From Mycolicibacterium neoaurum VKM Ac-1815D (lineage in GTDB: Bacteria > Actinomycetota > Actinomycetes > Mycobacteriales > Mycobacteriaceae): 64,000 bases of DNA. This document shows positions 27,463 through 36,299 of the stretch, in pieces; the stretch's first letter is position 1, and each line of letters begins with the position of its first letter. The notes below the pieces were generated by a model. That model was not told where the DNA came from. It saw only the letters and a list, made by a program, of their open reading frames with translations, and ran no database searches. The position numbers and the translations under genes were made by a program. The stretch spans positions 4,588,001 to 4,652,000 of the forward strand of contig NC_023036.2 in NCBI RefSeq assembly GCF_000317305.3, written 5' to 3'.

Positions 27463-27767
27463 GCAGATTCGCTCAGCGCCTTCACAGCCCGCTCCTAGCC
27501 CGCAGACCCGCCCCGAGCAAATCTCGACGAGTTTGCGCATGATCGCGCCGATAATGTGCTGACCTTTGTAGCAAACGGCGGCAATACGCTTGAATTGTTT
27601 GCTCAGATGCCGCATCGCGAGCACCGGCAGGCATCTCCGATCGCACACTCGGCCCGCGGACCGGGTCGCCGGCGGTTCCATCACCCCACGCCACCTGCTA
27701 ACTTCGATCTGTGATGCACCCCATCGGGGGGATGCCGTCAATCTGACGACTCAGGAGTGGAATCACC
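27463..27767. other. Intergenic region nmtR to MPT63-like gene
   Basis: About 305 bp without a convincing gene. A possible -10 (TAACTT near 27700) precedes the next gene by some 65 bp but I see no good -35. AGGAGTGG near 27752 is the ribosome site of the next gene. Confidence 0.4.
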
Positions 27768-28754
27768 GTGAAGACCACGAGCATTGGTGCCGCGTTTGCG
27801 GCCGCTGCCATAGCCGCCGCCGGGGCGATCACCGCCTTCACCGCACCGGCCGCCATCGCCGACGATCACAGCGCCGTCACCACGACCCATCTGGGTAGCC
27901 AGGCGCAGCTGCACGACGGCAACATCGTCCAGGGCTGGACCGTCACCGGACTCAAGGTCAGCACCGACGTCATCCCGGCCCAGATCCACGGCACCTTGTG
28001 GGAAGCGACCGCGACCGACGAGGCGCTGCAGGGTAACGCCACCCCGATCGTGTCCAACCTCAACGCCCGCGCCCGCAACGGCGAGACCTACCGTGCGCTG
28101 TGGGGCGTCGCGACCGCCCAGGGCGTGAACCCGTCGACGCTGGCGCAGGGCCAGAAGACCACCGGCAAGGTGTACTTCGACGTCACCGGCGAAGCGCCCG
28201 ACAGCGTGGTCTACGCGACCAGCGCCGCCGACCTGATCGTGTGGGTCACCCCGCCGCCGGCCGCCAGCACGGGCACCGGGTCCGGCGGCAGCGCCCGCAC
28301 CTACCAGGCGCCGGCCGCGGCCGAGGCCGCCGATGCGACCACCAGCACCGAGACCCCGGCGCCGAGCGAGCCGGGCGCCGAGACGACCTCCACCCCGGCC
28401 ACTCCGGCACCGACCACGGCTCCGGCAGGCAGCCAGGGCACCCCGTTGCCCGCCGGTGCCCCCGAGACCGCGCCGGCTCCCGCGGGCAGCCAGGGCACCC
28501 CGCTGCCCGCGGACCAGCCCGGGATGACCCCGGCCGGCGTGCAGGCCGAACCCGTTCCCGGCGCCCCCGCCGCGGCGGCGGTCCCCGGCGCTCCGGCACC
28601 CGCGGCCGCACCGGCCCCCGGCGCCGTCCCGGCCGCGGTTCCCGCACCTGCCGAGGGCACCGCTCCGGCGCCTGCCGAGGCCGGCAGCCAGGGCACCCCG
28701 CTCCCGGCCGGCGCCGCGCCGACCACGACCCCGGTGATGGCACCTCCCGCCTGA
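27768..28754 (+). CDS. Secreted MPT63-like protein with a long Pro/Ala-rich tail
   Basis: A 328-residue protein with a Sec signal peptide (about 1-31, AAIADDHS cleavage region). Residues about 32-160 follow the M. tuberculosis MPT63 pattern: LHDGNIVQGWTVTGLKVSTD, LWEATATDEALQGNATPIVS, NARARNGETYRALWG, TTGKVYFDVTGEAPD. MPT63 is a secreted immunoglobulin-like beta-sandwich of unknown function. Here about 165 residues of A/P/T/G-rich low-complexity sequence are added, with three copies of GSQGTPLPA (starting at 28428, 28485 and 28683). The tail could span or anchor in the cell wall. Start GTG 27768. Confidence 0.85.
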   Translation: MKTTSIGAAFAAAAIAAAGAITAFTAPAAIADDHSAVTTTHLGSQAQLHDGNIVQGWTVTGLKVSTDVIPAQIHGTLWEATATDEALQGNATPIVSNLNARARNGETYRALWGVATAQGVNPSTLAQGQKTTGKVYFDVTGEAPDSVVYATSAADLIVWVTPPPAASTGTGSGGSARTYQAPAAAEAADATTSTETPAPSEPGAETTSTPATPAPTTAPAGSQGTPLPAGAPETAPAPAGSQGTPLPADQPGMTPAGVQAEPVPGAPAAAAVPGAPAPAAAPAPGAVPAAVPAPAEGTAPAPAEAGSQGTPLPAGAAPTTTPVMAPPA

Positions 28755-28772
28755 TAGGCACGTCCTGCAACG

Positions 28773-28808
28773 CCGGCGCCCCGGGTCCGAAAGGACCCGG
28801 GGCGCCGG
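28773..28808. terminator. Strong bidirectional hairpin terminator
   Basis: A perfect 16-bp GC-rich stem, CCGGCGCCCCGGGTCC / GGACCCGGGGCGCCGG, with a GAAA tetraloop, lies between two convergent genes. The U-run is weak, as usual in mycobacteria. Confidence 0.9.
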
Positions 28809-28830
28809 TGCTTCTGTCGCAGAACAGAAC

Positions 28831-29487
28831 TCAGGAGTGGGTGCTCCACCAGGCATAGAGGTTGTCCAGGGTCGGGCCCGCCGGGCGACCCTGCACCACC
28901 GCGAACATCTGGTCGTCGAAATTGGTCCACGCCAGCATCGGGTTGTCGTTCTGGATACCGCACATCAGTGTGCCGCTGACCTCGTGCAGCGACGCATTGT
29001 GTCGCCATGGCCCCGGCGACTGGATCCGGCCCGGGCAGTCGACCACGGTCGAGGTGGTTTCCAGGTTGTCGATCGCAGCCTTGAGCGCCGCACTATCCAC
29101 CAGCAGCGAGTACGTGGCGGACATGGGCCCGCCGGGATCCTTGTTGACGGTGCAGGCGATGGTCGCCAGGGCGCCGTCGAGACGGGCCACCGGCTTGCAC
29201 GCCCCGTCTGGATAACCGCGCGGCAGCACCTTCATCAGACGGTCGTTGTCGCCCTCGTCCTGCTCGGTCGTCGCACCCTCCGACGCCCCGGACTGCGCCG
29301 ACACCGAAGTCTGTTGCCCGACAGGCTCATCCGGATCGGACGGGCTGAGCACGAAATAGGCGACACCGCCTCCGATGGCCAGCACCGCCGCGGCGACACC
29401 GGCGATCAGCGCCACGTTCGGACCACCGCGCGACGGCGGACGCGGGACGATCGGCGGCGGCCCTCCGCCCGAATTCCACGTGCTCAC
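28831..29487 (-). CDS. Membrane-anchored extracytoplasmic protein, mycobacterial type
   Basis: A 218-residue protein starting at GTG 29487 behind AAGGAGG. It has a short Pro/Gly-rich cytoplasmic start, one membrane helix (VALIAGVAAAVLAIGGGVAYFVL), an acidic Ser/Glu-rich linker, then an external domain with cysteines in YPDGACKP, TIACTVNK, VVDCPGRI and TLMCGIQN, probably two disulfides. Layout and cysteine pattern resemble the sensor-like ectodomains found in mycobacterial proteins, but I cannot assign a function. Confidence 0.65.
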   Translation of the reverse strand: MSTWNSGGGPPPIVPRPPSRGGPNVALIAGVAAAVLAIGGGVAYFVLSPSDPDEPVGQQTSVSAQSGASEGATTEQDEGDNDRLMKVLPRGYPDGACKPVARLDGALATIACTVNKDPGGPMSATYSLLVDSAALKAAIDNLETTSTVVDCPGRIQSPGPWRHNASLHEVSGTLMCGIQNDNPMLAWTNFDDQMFAVVQGRPAGPTLDNLYAWWSTHS

Positions 29488-29519
29488 GCCTCTCCCTCCT
29501 TCAGCCTCACCGGTACACG

Positions 29520-30458
29520 CTAGGCGATGGACAGCGCAATACCGTCCAGGATGTCGTGCTCGCTGACCACCAGTTTGTCGATACCGGCTCGGTCAGCCAT
29601 CACCCGGGCCAGCTCCTGCACCACGATCGCACCGCCGGCGATCACATCGGCGCGGCCCTCGTGCATGGGGCCCAGCGCAAGCCGCTCCTGCGCGGTCATC
29701 GCCAGCAGGTCGGCGCACACGGTCGACAGATCACCGAAACCGGTCCGGGACAGATGGATCGCGGCCGGATCGTAGACGGGTAAGCGGTGCGCCAGCGCCG
29801 CAAGGGTCGTGAACGTGCCGGCCACCCCCACCCAGGTGCGCGCGCGTTCCACCGGGACGGCCCGCAGCGCCTCGTCAAGGGCGGCGCGCACCACGGTCCG
29901 GGCGGCCTCGATCTCCTCGGCCGGCGGCGGGTCCGAGGGCAGGCAACGCTCCTTGATCCGCACACAGCCGATGTTGGCCGAGAACGACGCGCTCACCCCG
30001 GCACCGTCGCCGAGGACCAGTTCGGTGGAACCGCCACCGAGATCGACGACGATGAACGGTGCCCCGGTCGAATCGAGCTCGCCGACCGCGCCGCGGAAGG
30101 ACAGCTCGGCCTCTTCCGTCCCGCTGATCACCTCGGCGACCGCCCCGTCGCTGACGGTCCCGAGCAATCGGGCTGTCATGGCGAAGAATTCGTCACGGTT
30201 ACCGGCGTCGCGGGCGGCCGATGTCGCGACCATCCGGACCCGGGCCACATCGTGCTCGCGCATGAGCGCGACATAATCGGCCAGCGCGGTCTCGGTGCGC
30301 GCCAGCGCTTCCGGCGCGAACTCTCCGGTGGCGTCGACCCCCTGGCCCAGCCGGACGATGCGCATCTCGCGGTGCACGTCGACCAGCCCGGGGGAACCGC
30401 CCTCGGCGATCAGCAGTCGGATGGAGTTGGTACCGCAGTCGATCGCGCCGACCTTCAC
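29520..30458 (-). CDS. ppx2: Exopolyphosphatase / Ppx-GppA phosphatase family (Ppx2-like)
   Basis: 312 residues from GTG 30458; the longer frame is an artefact of reading through the DUF501 gene. ASKHA-fold motifs: AIDCGTNSIRLLIAE at the start, the catalytic region ISGTEEAELSFRGA, VVDLGGGSTELVLG, and VAGTFTTLAAL. It hydrolyses polyphosphate or (p)ppGpp-type substrates. Its position next to DUF501, ftsB and eno equals Rv1026 in M. tuberculosis. It overlaps the DUF501 stop by 4 nt. Confidence 0.9.
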   Translation of the reverse strand: MKVGAIDCGTNSIRLLIAEGGSPGLVDVHREMRIVRLGQGVDATGEFAPEALARTETALADYVALMREHDVARVRMVATSAARDAGNRDEFFAMTARLLGTVSDGAVAEVISGTEEAELSFRGAVGELDSTGAPFIVVDLGGGSTELVLGDGAGVSASFSANIGCVRIKERCLPSDPPPAEEIEAARTVVRAALDEALRAVPVERARTWVGVAGTFTTLAALAHRLPVYDPAAIHLSRTGFGDLSTVCADLLAMTAQERLALGPMHEGRADVIAGGAIVVQELARVMADRAGIDKLVVSEHDILDGIALSIA

Positions 30459-30946
30459 GCCCACACCTTCCGGTCCAGGATGCCTGCCATCCCCGGCTCG
30501 ACGGCCAGCACCGCCAGTGCCTCGTCCCCGAACGGGTTGAGCCCAGGGCCTTTCGCCAACGAGTGTGCGATGACCACGTGCAGACACTTCACCCGGTCCG
30601 GCATGCCACCACCGGTGAAGTCGGTGCCCAGCGACTCGATGGCGTCGCGCTCGGCCAGATAGGACTCGTGTGCGCGCCGGTAGGCCGCCGCCACCTCCGG
30701 ATCCTCGGCGAGCCGTTCGGTCATCTCGCGCATCAGACCCGAGGACTCCAACCTGCTCGCCGCGGCGGTCAGTGCCGGGTGGGTCAGGTAATACAGCGTG
30801 GGGAACGGGGTGCCGTCGGGCAGCTTCGGCGCGGTCTTGACCACCGCGGGTTCGCCGTTGGGACAACGGTATGCGATCTCCAGGACACCGCGCGGTTCGC
30901 GTCCGAGCTGGCGGGCGACGGCGTCCAGGTCGGCCTGTTCAACCAC
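30455..30946 (-). CDS. DUF501 protein (Rv1025-like)
   Basis: A 163-residue protein of the DUF501 family, recognisable by EIAYRCPNGEPAVVKTAPKL, FPTLYYLTHPAL, SLGTDFTGGGMPDRVKCLH and HSLAKGPGLNPFGDEAL. Conserved across actinobacteria between ftsB and ppx; function unknown. GTG start at 30946 overlaps the ftsB end by 8 nt and its own stop overlaps ppx2 by 4 nt. Confidence 0.9.
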   Translation of the reverse strand: MVEQADLDAVARQLGREPRGVLEIAYRCPNGEPAVVKTAPKLPDGTPFPTLYYLTHPALTAAASRLESSGLMREMTERLAEDPEVAAAYRRAHESYLAERDAIESLGTDFTGGGMPDRVKCLHVVIAHSLAKGPGLNPFGDEALAVLAVEPGMAGILDRKVWA

Positions 30947-31646
30947 CGGCGGGCACCGGGGTGGGAGTGCCGCCGGGCGCGGGTGGCGCCGGTGGCACGG
31001 CCGGGGTGATGCCGTGCGGCTGATCGGCGATGGTGTGCCACAGCGAGGTGTACCAGGGATCGGTGTTGATCGCCGTCGGCGCCTCGGGACCGGTATCGGG
31101 TTCCACCGCGGCGGTTGGTGGCAACTGCACCTGATAGGGAATGTCGCCGGGCATCACGAAGCCCAGCCGTTCGCGTGCCTGCGCGGCGATGAACACCGGG
31201 TCGGCCAGCTTGATCTTTTGTTGTTCGAGATCGGCGATCTGTGAACGCAATTGTGCCTCAACCATTTTCAGTTGGTTCATCTCGGTGCGCTGAGCGAAGT
31301 AGGTGCGGACCGGTCCGGCGATCGTCAGCGTCAACACGCAGACGACAGCGGCCAGGATGGCCGCTCGCCGGGCCGCCGACCCGAAGCGCTGCTCCGAGTG
31401 GGTGTCGGCGGTCTCGGCGACGGAGCGCCTGATGGCCTCCGCCACCGTGTCGGGACCCCCGGTGTCATCGGCGAAGCCGGCGGCACCATCGGCCTGGCGG
31501 GACTTGCTGCTCTCGATCGCCTTGGGCTCGCGGGCCTTGGGGTCGCGCCGCACCGACGACGCACGCGGACGGCCCGCCCCGCCCGCCTTGCCCGGCCTGG
31601 GGGCAGGGCCGCGGCGGCGCGGATCGGGCCGTTTCGCGTCGGGCAT
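30939..31646 (-). CDS. ftsB: Septum formation initiator FtsB/DivIC-like protein
   Basis: A 235-residue bitopic protein: a long basic, Pro-rich cytoplasmic region, one membrane helix (AAILAAVVCVLTLTIAGPV, about residues 93-112), a coiled coil (QRTEMNQLKMVEAQLRSQIA and ADLEQQKIKLADP), then ARERLGFVMPGDIPYQV, a FtsB/DivIC hallmark. It acts with FtsL and FtsQ in the divisome. The long cytoplasmic extension and Pro-rich tail are typical of mycobacteria (Rv1024). It follows eno with a 9-bp gap. Confidence 0.9.
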   Translation of the reverse strand: MPDAKRPDPRRRGPAPRPGKAGGAGRPRASSVRRDPKAREPKAIESSKSRQADGAAGFADDTGGPDTVAEAIRRSVAETADTHSEQRFGSAARRAAILAAVVCVLTLTIAGPVRTYFAQRTEMNQLKMVEAQLRSQIADLEQQKIKLADPVFIAAQARERLGFVMPGDIPYQVQLPPTAAVEPDTGPEAPTAINTDPWYTSLWHTIADQPHGITPAVPPAPPAPGGTPTPVPAGG

Positions 31647-31655
31647 GAACCGAAG

Positions 31656-32945
31656 TTACTGGCTCGCGGGCGCGAACCGAGGGAAGGCCAGGTCACCGGC
31701 ATAGCGGGCGGCATCCCCGAGCGCCTCTTCGATGCGCAGCAGCTGGTTGTACTTGGCCACCCGCTCGCTGCGGGCCGGGGCACCGGTCTTGATCTGGCCG
31801 CTGCCCACGGCGACGGCGAGGTCGGCGATGGTGGTGTCCTCGGTCTCCCCGGACCGGTGGCTCATCATGGTGCGGTATCCGCTGTTGTGCGCCAGCGCGA
31901 CGGCATCGAGGGTCTCGGTGAGCGTCCCGATCTGGTTGACCTTCACCAGCAGTGCGTTGGCCGCACCCTTGTCGATGCCCTCCTCCAACCGTTCGGGGTT
32001 GGTGACGAACAGGTCGTCGCCGACGAGCTGCACCCGGTCACCGATGGCGGTGGTCAGCTCCACCCACCCATCCCAGTCGTCCTCGGACAGCGGGTCTTCG
32101 ATCGAGACCAGCGGGTAGGTGTCCAGCAGTCCGGCGTAGAACTCGGCCATCTGCGCCGCCGTGCGGGTCTCCTTCTCGAAGGCGTAACCCTTGCCCTCGG
32201 TGTGGAATTCGGTGGCGGCGACGTCCAGCGCCAACGCGACATCGGTGCCGAGCTTGAACCCGGCGCCCTCGATGGCGGTGCCGATCAGGTCCAGCGCGGC
32301 CTTGGTACCGGGCAGATCGGGGGCGAAACCACCCTCGTCACCCAGCCCGGTGGACAGGCCCTGCTTCTTGAGCACCGACTTCAACGAGTGGTACACCTCG
32401 GCACCCCAGCGCAGGGATTCCTTGAAGGTCGGGGCGCCGATCGGGGCGATCATGAACTCCTGCACGTCCACCCCGGTATCGGCATGCGCGCCACCGTTGA
32501 TGATGTTCATCATCGGTACCGGCAGGATGTGGGCGTTCGGGCCGCCGACATAGCGGAACAGCGGCAGCCCGGCCGACTCGGCGGCCGCGCGGGCGACCGC
32601 CAGCGACAGACCGAGGATCGCGTTGGCGCCGAGGCGGGACTTGTCCGGGGTGCCGTCGAGGTCCAGCAGCGCCTGATCCACCAGCCGCTGGTCGTCGGCC
32701 GACAGGCCGATCACGGCGGGGGCGATCTCGTCGAGGACGGCCTCCACGGCCTTTTCGACACCCTTGCCGAGGTAGCGCGGGCCACCGTCGCGCAGCTCGA
32801 CCGCCTCGTGCTCACCGGTGGATGCGCCGGAGGGCACCGCCGCACGGGCGACGGTTCCGTCGATCAGGGCCACCTCGACCTCAACGGTCGGGTTTCCGCG
32901 CGAATCGAGGATCTCGCGGGCTCCGACCTGTTCGATGATGGGCAC
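31656..32945 (-). CDS. eno: Enolase
   Basis: 429 residues from GTG 32945, behind AGGAGG, giving the usual N-terminus PIIEQVGAREILDSRGNPTV; the upstream ATG would add eight residues and bury the ribosome site. Catalytic and metal motifs: GASTGEHEAVELRDG, GDEGGFAPD, SIEDPLSEDDWDGW, LVGDDLFVTN, LLVKVNQIGTLTET and SHRSGETED. Converts 2-phosphoglycerate to phosphoenolpyruvate in glycolysis. Confidence 0.98.
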   Translation of the reverse strand: MPIIEQVGAREILDSRGNPTVEVEVALIDGTVARAAVPSGASTGEHEAVELRDGGPRYLGKGVEKAVEAVLDEIAPAVIGLSADDQRLVDQALLDLDGTPDKSRLGANAILGLSLAVARAAAESAGLPLFRYVGGPNAHILPVPMMNIINGGAHADTGVDVQEFMIAPIGAPTFKESLRWGAEVYHSLKSVLKKQGLSTGLGDEGGFAPDLPGTKAALDLIGTAIEGAGFKLGTDVALALDVAATEFHTEGKGYAFEKETRTAAQMAEFYAGLLDTYPLVSIEDPLSEDDWDGWVELTTAIGDRVQLVGDDLFVTNPERLEEGIDKGAANALLVKVNQIGTLTETLDAVALAHNSGYRTMMSHRSGETEDTTIADLAVAVGSGQIKTGAPARSERVAKYNQLLRIEEALGDAARYAGDLAFPRFAPASQ

Positions 32946-33068
32946 GGGTTCCTCCTGGAAATCGGTCATGGGCTGGCATGCGAACGCCTAAGAGCCTAGA
33001 GGTTGCACCGCGCTGGTGTGTTCCAGGTCGCCGCAGTTGGCGAAGTCGGTTGCCTGTCGGGACGACAT

Positions 33069-33893
33069 CTAGGAGATCGACGCGTCGGCGTAGGTGGTCG
33101 CCCAGTCCCGCACATTGCGCGCGTACTGGTTGGACAGGTTGTAGGCCCGCAGCGCCTCCATCCAGCCCCGCGGCGTGGACAGGTCCTTACCCCGCCAGCA
33201 CAGGTAGCCGGCCGCCGACAGGGCCGCATCGTCGAAGTTGTCGGGGCTGATCACCCCGTCGTTGTTCGCGTCGACTCCGTAGAGCCGCCAGGTCTCGGGG
33301 ATGAACTGCATGGGGCCCATCGCCCTGTCCATCGTCGGGTCACCGTCGAGCAGGCCCTGATCGGTGTCCAGGATCTCCATGTTGCCCATGGTGCCGTCGA
33401 GCTGGACACCCCGAATGGGCGGCCGCACATCACCGTTGGGTGCGATATCCGCGCCCTTGTAGGTGCCGTGATGGCTTTCGACCATGCCGATGCCTGCCAG
33501 GGTGGGCCAGGCCAGGTTGCATTTGGGATTGACCACCTCGGCCACCCTGGCCGCGTAGGCGTAGGCCTGCAGGGCCTGCTCCGGGATGCCGGTCTTGGGT
33601 GCCAGCTCGGCGGCCCAGTCCCGCAGCTGATCCGCGGGGCGGCCTGCGGCGTTGGTGTCGATGGCGGGAACGGCGGCACCGCGCGGCGGCGGCACCCCGT
33701 CGGGAATGTGTTCCCCGCGATGCCAGGAACAACTGGAGGCGAGCAACAGCAGTGCCGCCACGAGGACCAACGCGGCCCGCACCCAACGGGCGCGCCAGAA
33801 TGCCGTGATCGAGTGGCCGGGGGCCGGGGGCTCCGGGTCGAGGGTCGGTGCCGGGGAGGACACTCTCCCAGCCCCACTCCGCACGTCCGACAA
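33069..33893 (-). CDS. lpqU: Lytic murein transglycosylase, LpqU-like
   Basis: A 274-residue protein with a TTG start (GGGAG upstream), an N-terminal membrane segment (ALVLVAALLLLASSC, which may serve as a lipoprotein signal) and a soluble-lytic-transglycosylase-type domain: catalytic Glu in GIGMVESHHGTY, then DRAMGPMQFIPETWRLYG, GVISPDNFDDAALSAAGYLC and ALRAYNLSNQYARNV. It cleaves peptidoglycan glycan strands. It occupies the Rv1022 position next to eno. Confidence 0.9.
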   Translation of the reverse strand: MSDVRSGAGRVSSPAPTLDPEPPAPGHSITAFWRARWVRAALVLVAALLLLASSCSWHRGEHIPDGVPPPRGAAVPAIDTNAAGRPADQLRDWAAELAPKTGIPEQALQAYAYAARVAEVVNPKCNLAWPTLAGIGMVESHHGTYKGADIAPNGDVRPPIRGVQLDGTMGNMEILDTDQGLLDGDPTMDRAMGPMQFIPETWRLYGVDANNDGVISPDNFDDAALSAAGYLCWRGKDLSTPRGWMEALRAYNLSNQYARNVRDWATTYADASIS

Positions 33894-33998
33894 AGCACTC
33901 CCTCAAAACCACCCGCTGTGACAACGCAACGGAGTCTCACGCCCCCTGGTCAAGAGTAGCGGTGAGAACGCCAGGGGCTGTCCCGTGATGATCTCGAC

Positions 33999-34017
33999 TC
34001 AGGTATGCCTACCCAAT
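33999..34017 (+). promoter_or_regulatory. Candidate IdeR box upstream of efeO
   Basis: TCAGGTATGCCTACCCAAT matches 13 of 19 positions of the IdeR consensus TTAGGTTAGCCTAACCTAA and lies 46 bp before the efeO ATG. With the site at 25045-25063, this would put both iron-uptake loci under one repressor. Confidence 0.6.
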
Positions 34018-34062
34018 ACTTCTCGAACATGTACTGTGCTCGATGTCCCACAAGGAGGCTCG

Positions 34063-34998
34063 ATGAAACGGCATTTCGCCTGGCAGCTACCGATCGCCGC
34101 GATCGCACTCGTGCTCAGCGCATGTTCGAACGGTGATTCGAACAGCGCAACCGACACGTCGAGCGGCGGTGCGACCTCGGGCGCGTCGACCAGTAGTTCG
34201 GCGGCGGCTGCCCCGAATCCGCTGACCGAGAAGGCCGCCGTCGAGTACAAGGCCTACGCCACCGCACAGATCGACGAGCTCGTCGGCGCGGTCAAGGTGT
34301 TCACCGACGCGGTCCGCGCCGGTGACCTCAAGGCAGCCCAGGAGGCCTACGCCCCCTCGCGCGCGCCGTGGGAGCGCATCGAACCCATCGCCGGACTGGT
34401 CGAGAAGATCGACGGCAAGATCGACGCCCGCGTCGACGACTTCGCCGGTGTCGACGATCCCGGGTTCACCGGCTGGCACCGGCTGGAGTACCTGCTGTTC
34501 GAGAAGAACACCACCGAGGGCGGCGCGCCCTTCGCCGACCAACTCGACGCCGATATCGCCGAGCTCAAGGCCCAGTTCCCAGCGGTCGAGGTGAAGCCGG
34601 TCGATGTCGCCACCGGGGCGGCCGAACTGATCGAAGAGGTGTCCGAGGGCAAGATCACCGGCGAAGAGGATCGGTACGCCAAGACCGACCTGTGGGACTT
34701 CGACGCCAACGTGCAGGGTGCCCGCGATGCCATCGGCAAGCTCAATCCCGCTCTCGTGCAGGCCGACCCGGCGCTGCTCGGCAAGATCGAGGCCGGTATC
34801 AACTCGGTGTTCGACACCCTCGGCCCGCTGCGCCGCGGGGACGGCTGGGTGCTGTTCTGCACCGAGAACGACCCCTATCCCTCGGCGCGCTGCCCGGAGG
34901 TCACGGTGACCCCCGACGTCATCGACACGCTCAAATCTGAACTCGCGGGCCTCTCGGAGAACCTCTCCCAGGTCTCGGGAGTGCTCAAACTGCAGTGA
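34063..34998 (+). CDS. efeO: Iron uptake system lipoprotein EfeO (imelysin/peptidase M75 domain)
   Basis: 311 residues from ATG 34063 (AAGGAGG at 34052-34058; the extra 26 residues to 33985 lack a signal peptide). Lipobox LSAC with Cys21, a Ser/Thr-rich linker, then the M75 domain with KAAVEYKAYATAQIDELV and the metal motif HRLEY in TGWHRLEYLLFE. No cupredoxin domain, so this is the short EfeM-like form. It binds iron outside the membrane and works with EfeB. It overlaps efeB by GTGA. Confidence 0.88.
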   Translation: MKRHFAWQLPIAAIALVLSACSNGDSNSATDTSSGGATSGASTSSSAAAAPNPLTEKAAVEYKAYATAQIDELVGAVKVFTDAVRAGDLKAAQEAYAPSRAPWERIEPIAGLVEKIDGKIDARVDDFAGVDDPGFTGWHRLEYLLFEKNTTEGGAPFADQLDADIAELKAQFPAVEVKPVDVATGAAELIEEVSEGKITGEEDRYAKTDLWDFDANVQGARDAIGKLNPALVQADPALLGKIEAGINSVFDTLGPLRRGDGWVLFCTENDPYPSARCPEVTVTPDVIDTLKSELAGLSENLSQVSGVLKLQ

Positions 34999-36266
34999 AC
35001 CGCCCCCGAGGCATCTCTCGGCGCGGGTTCGTGGCCGGCGCGCTCGGCGCCGGGGCGGCTGTCGGCGCGGCCGGCCTGGCAGGTTGTGGCCAGGAACCGG
35101 CGGCACCGCCCGACGCGGCCCGGTTCGTCGAGTTCGAAGGTGCGCACCAGGCCGGTATCACCGCGCTGCCGATTCCCGAGCAGGGGCTGATCGCGTCGTT
35201 CAACGTGCACGCCAAGAATCGTGCGCAGCTGAAATCGACGCTGCAGGAACTGACCGACGAGATCCGCGGTCTGATGGCCGGCCGCCCGCCCGAGCAGCGC
35301 GACCCGGCCTACCCGCCGGTGGATTCCGGGATTCTCGGTGAACACCCGCCCCCGGACAACCTGTCGATCGTGGTCGGCGTGGGCGCCTCGCTGTTCGACG
35401 GCCGGTTCGGCCTCGCCGACCGCAAGCCGCGCGAGCTGGAGACCATGCCGTTCCTGGCCAACGATCGGCTGGATCCCAAGCTGTCACACGGGGACATCTC
35501 GATCATCTTCGAGTCCGGCCACAACGACACCATGCAGTTCGCGTTGCGGCAGTTGATGCGGCGTACCCGTAGCGATCTGGTGCTCAAGTGGATGATCGAC
35601 GGATACGCCCGCGGTATCGGCGCGGGCAAGGCCGCCACCCAGGACGGCATCCAGGCCACCACCCCGCGCAATCTGCTGGGCTTCAAGGACGGCACCGCCA
35701 ACCTCGATGTCAGCGATGCCGCCGTGATGGACCGCCACGTGTGGGTGGGTCCCGATGACGTCGGCCCCGGCCGCGAGCCGGAGTGGACGGTCGGGGGCAG
35801 CTATCAGGCGGTCCGCATCATCCGTAACTTCGTCGAGTTCTGGGACCGTACCCAACTCGTCGAGCAGGAGGCGCTGATCGGGCGGTCCAAGGTCAGCGGG
35901 GCGCCGCTGGGCATGGCCGGCGAATTCGACGACCCGGACTATGCCGACGACCCCGACGGTCTGCGCATCAAGCTCAACGCCCACATCCGGCTGGCCAACC
36001 CGCGCACACCGCAGACCGACGAGAACCTGATCCTGCGCCGCGGGTTCAACTACTCGCGCGGGTTCGACGGTGCCGGGCGCCTGGACCAGGGATTGGCCTT
36101 CGTGGCCTACCAGCGCAGTCTGCAGAAGGGCTTCCTGACGGTGCAGGAGCGCCTCAAGGGCGAACCGCTGGAGGAATACATCATGCCGGTCGGCGGCGGC
36201 TTCTTCTTCGTCCTTCCCGGCGTGACCGGCGGTGACCGGTTCCTCGGCGACACGCTCGTCGACTGA
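34995..36266 (+). CDS. efeB: Tat-exported DyP-type haem peroxidase EfeB
   Basis: A 423-residue protein with a twin-arginine signal (SRRGFVAGALGAGAAVGAAG) and an adjacent AGC that could be lipidated. The DyP motif GFKDGTANLD carries the distal Asp; later GGSYQAVRIIRNFVEFWDR and RRGFNYSRGFDGAG are typical of EfeB. It oxidises ferrous iron or acts on haem at the cell surface in the EfeUOB system. GTG 34995 overlaps efeO; no efeU permease gene is nearby. Confidence 0.9.
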   Translation: MNRPRGISRRGFVAGALGAGAAVGAAGLAGCGQEPAAPPDAARFVEFEGAHQAGITALPIPEQGLIASFNVHAKNRAQLKSTLQELTDEIRGLMAGRPPEQRDPAYPPVDSGILGEHPPPDNLSIVVGVGASLFDGRFGLADRKPRELETMPFLANDRLDPKLSHGDISIIFESGHNDTMQFALRQLMRRTRSDLVLKWMIDGYARGIGAGKAATQDGIQATTPRNLLGFKDGTANLDVSDAAVMDRHVWVGPDDVGPGREPEWTVGGSYQAVRIIRNFVEFWDRTQLVEQEALIGRSKVSGAPLGMAGEFDDPDYADDPDGLRIKLNAHIRLANPRTPQTDENLILRRGFNYSRGFDGAGRLDQGLAFVAYQRSLQKGFLTVQERLKGEPLEEYIMPVGGGFFFVLPGVTGGDRFLGDTLVD

Positions 36267-36270
36267 GCAC

Positions 36271-36289
36271 CTACTAGGCGTCGTAGTAG
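36271..36289. promoter_or_regulatory. Dyad CTACTA-N7-TAGTAG at the start of the copper/haem-type operon
   Basis: A perfect 6-bp inverted repeat with a 7-nt spacer, placed 11-29 bp before the GTG of the next gene. The right arm (TAGTAG) would serve as a -10 for a near-leaderless message, so a repressor here (CopY/BlaI type is a guess) would block transcription. Confidence 0.45.
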
Positions 36290-36299
36290 AGTCCCGCTG

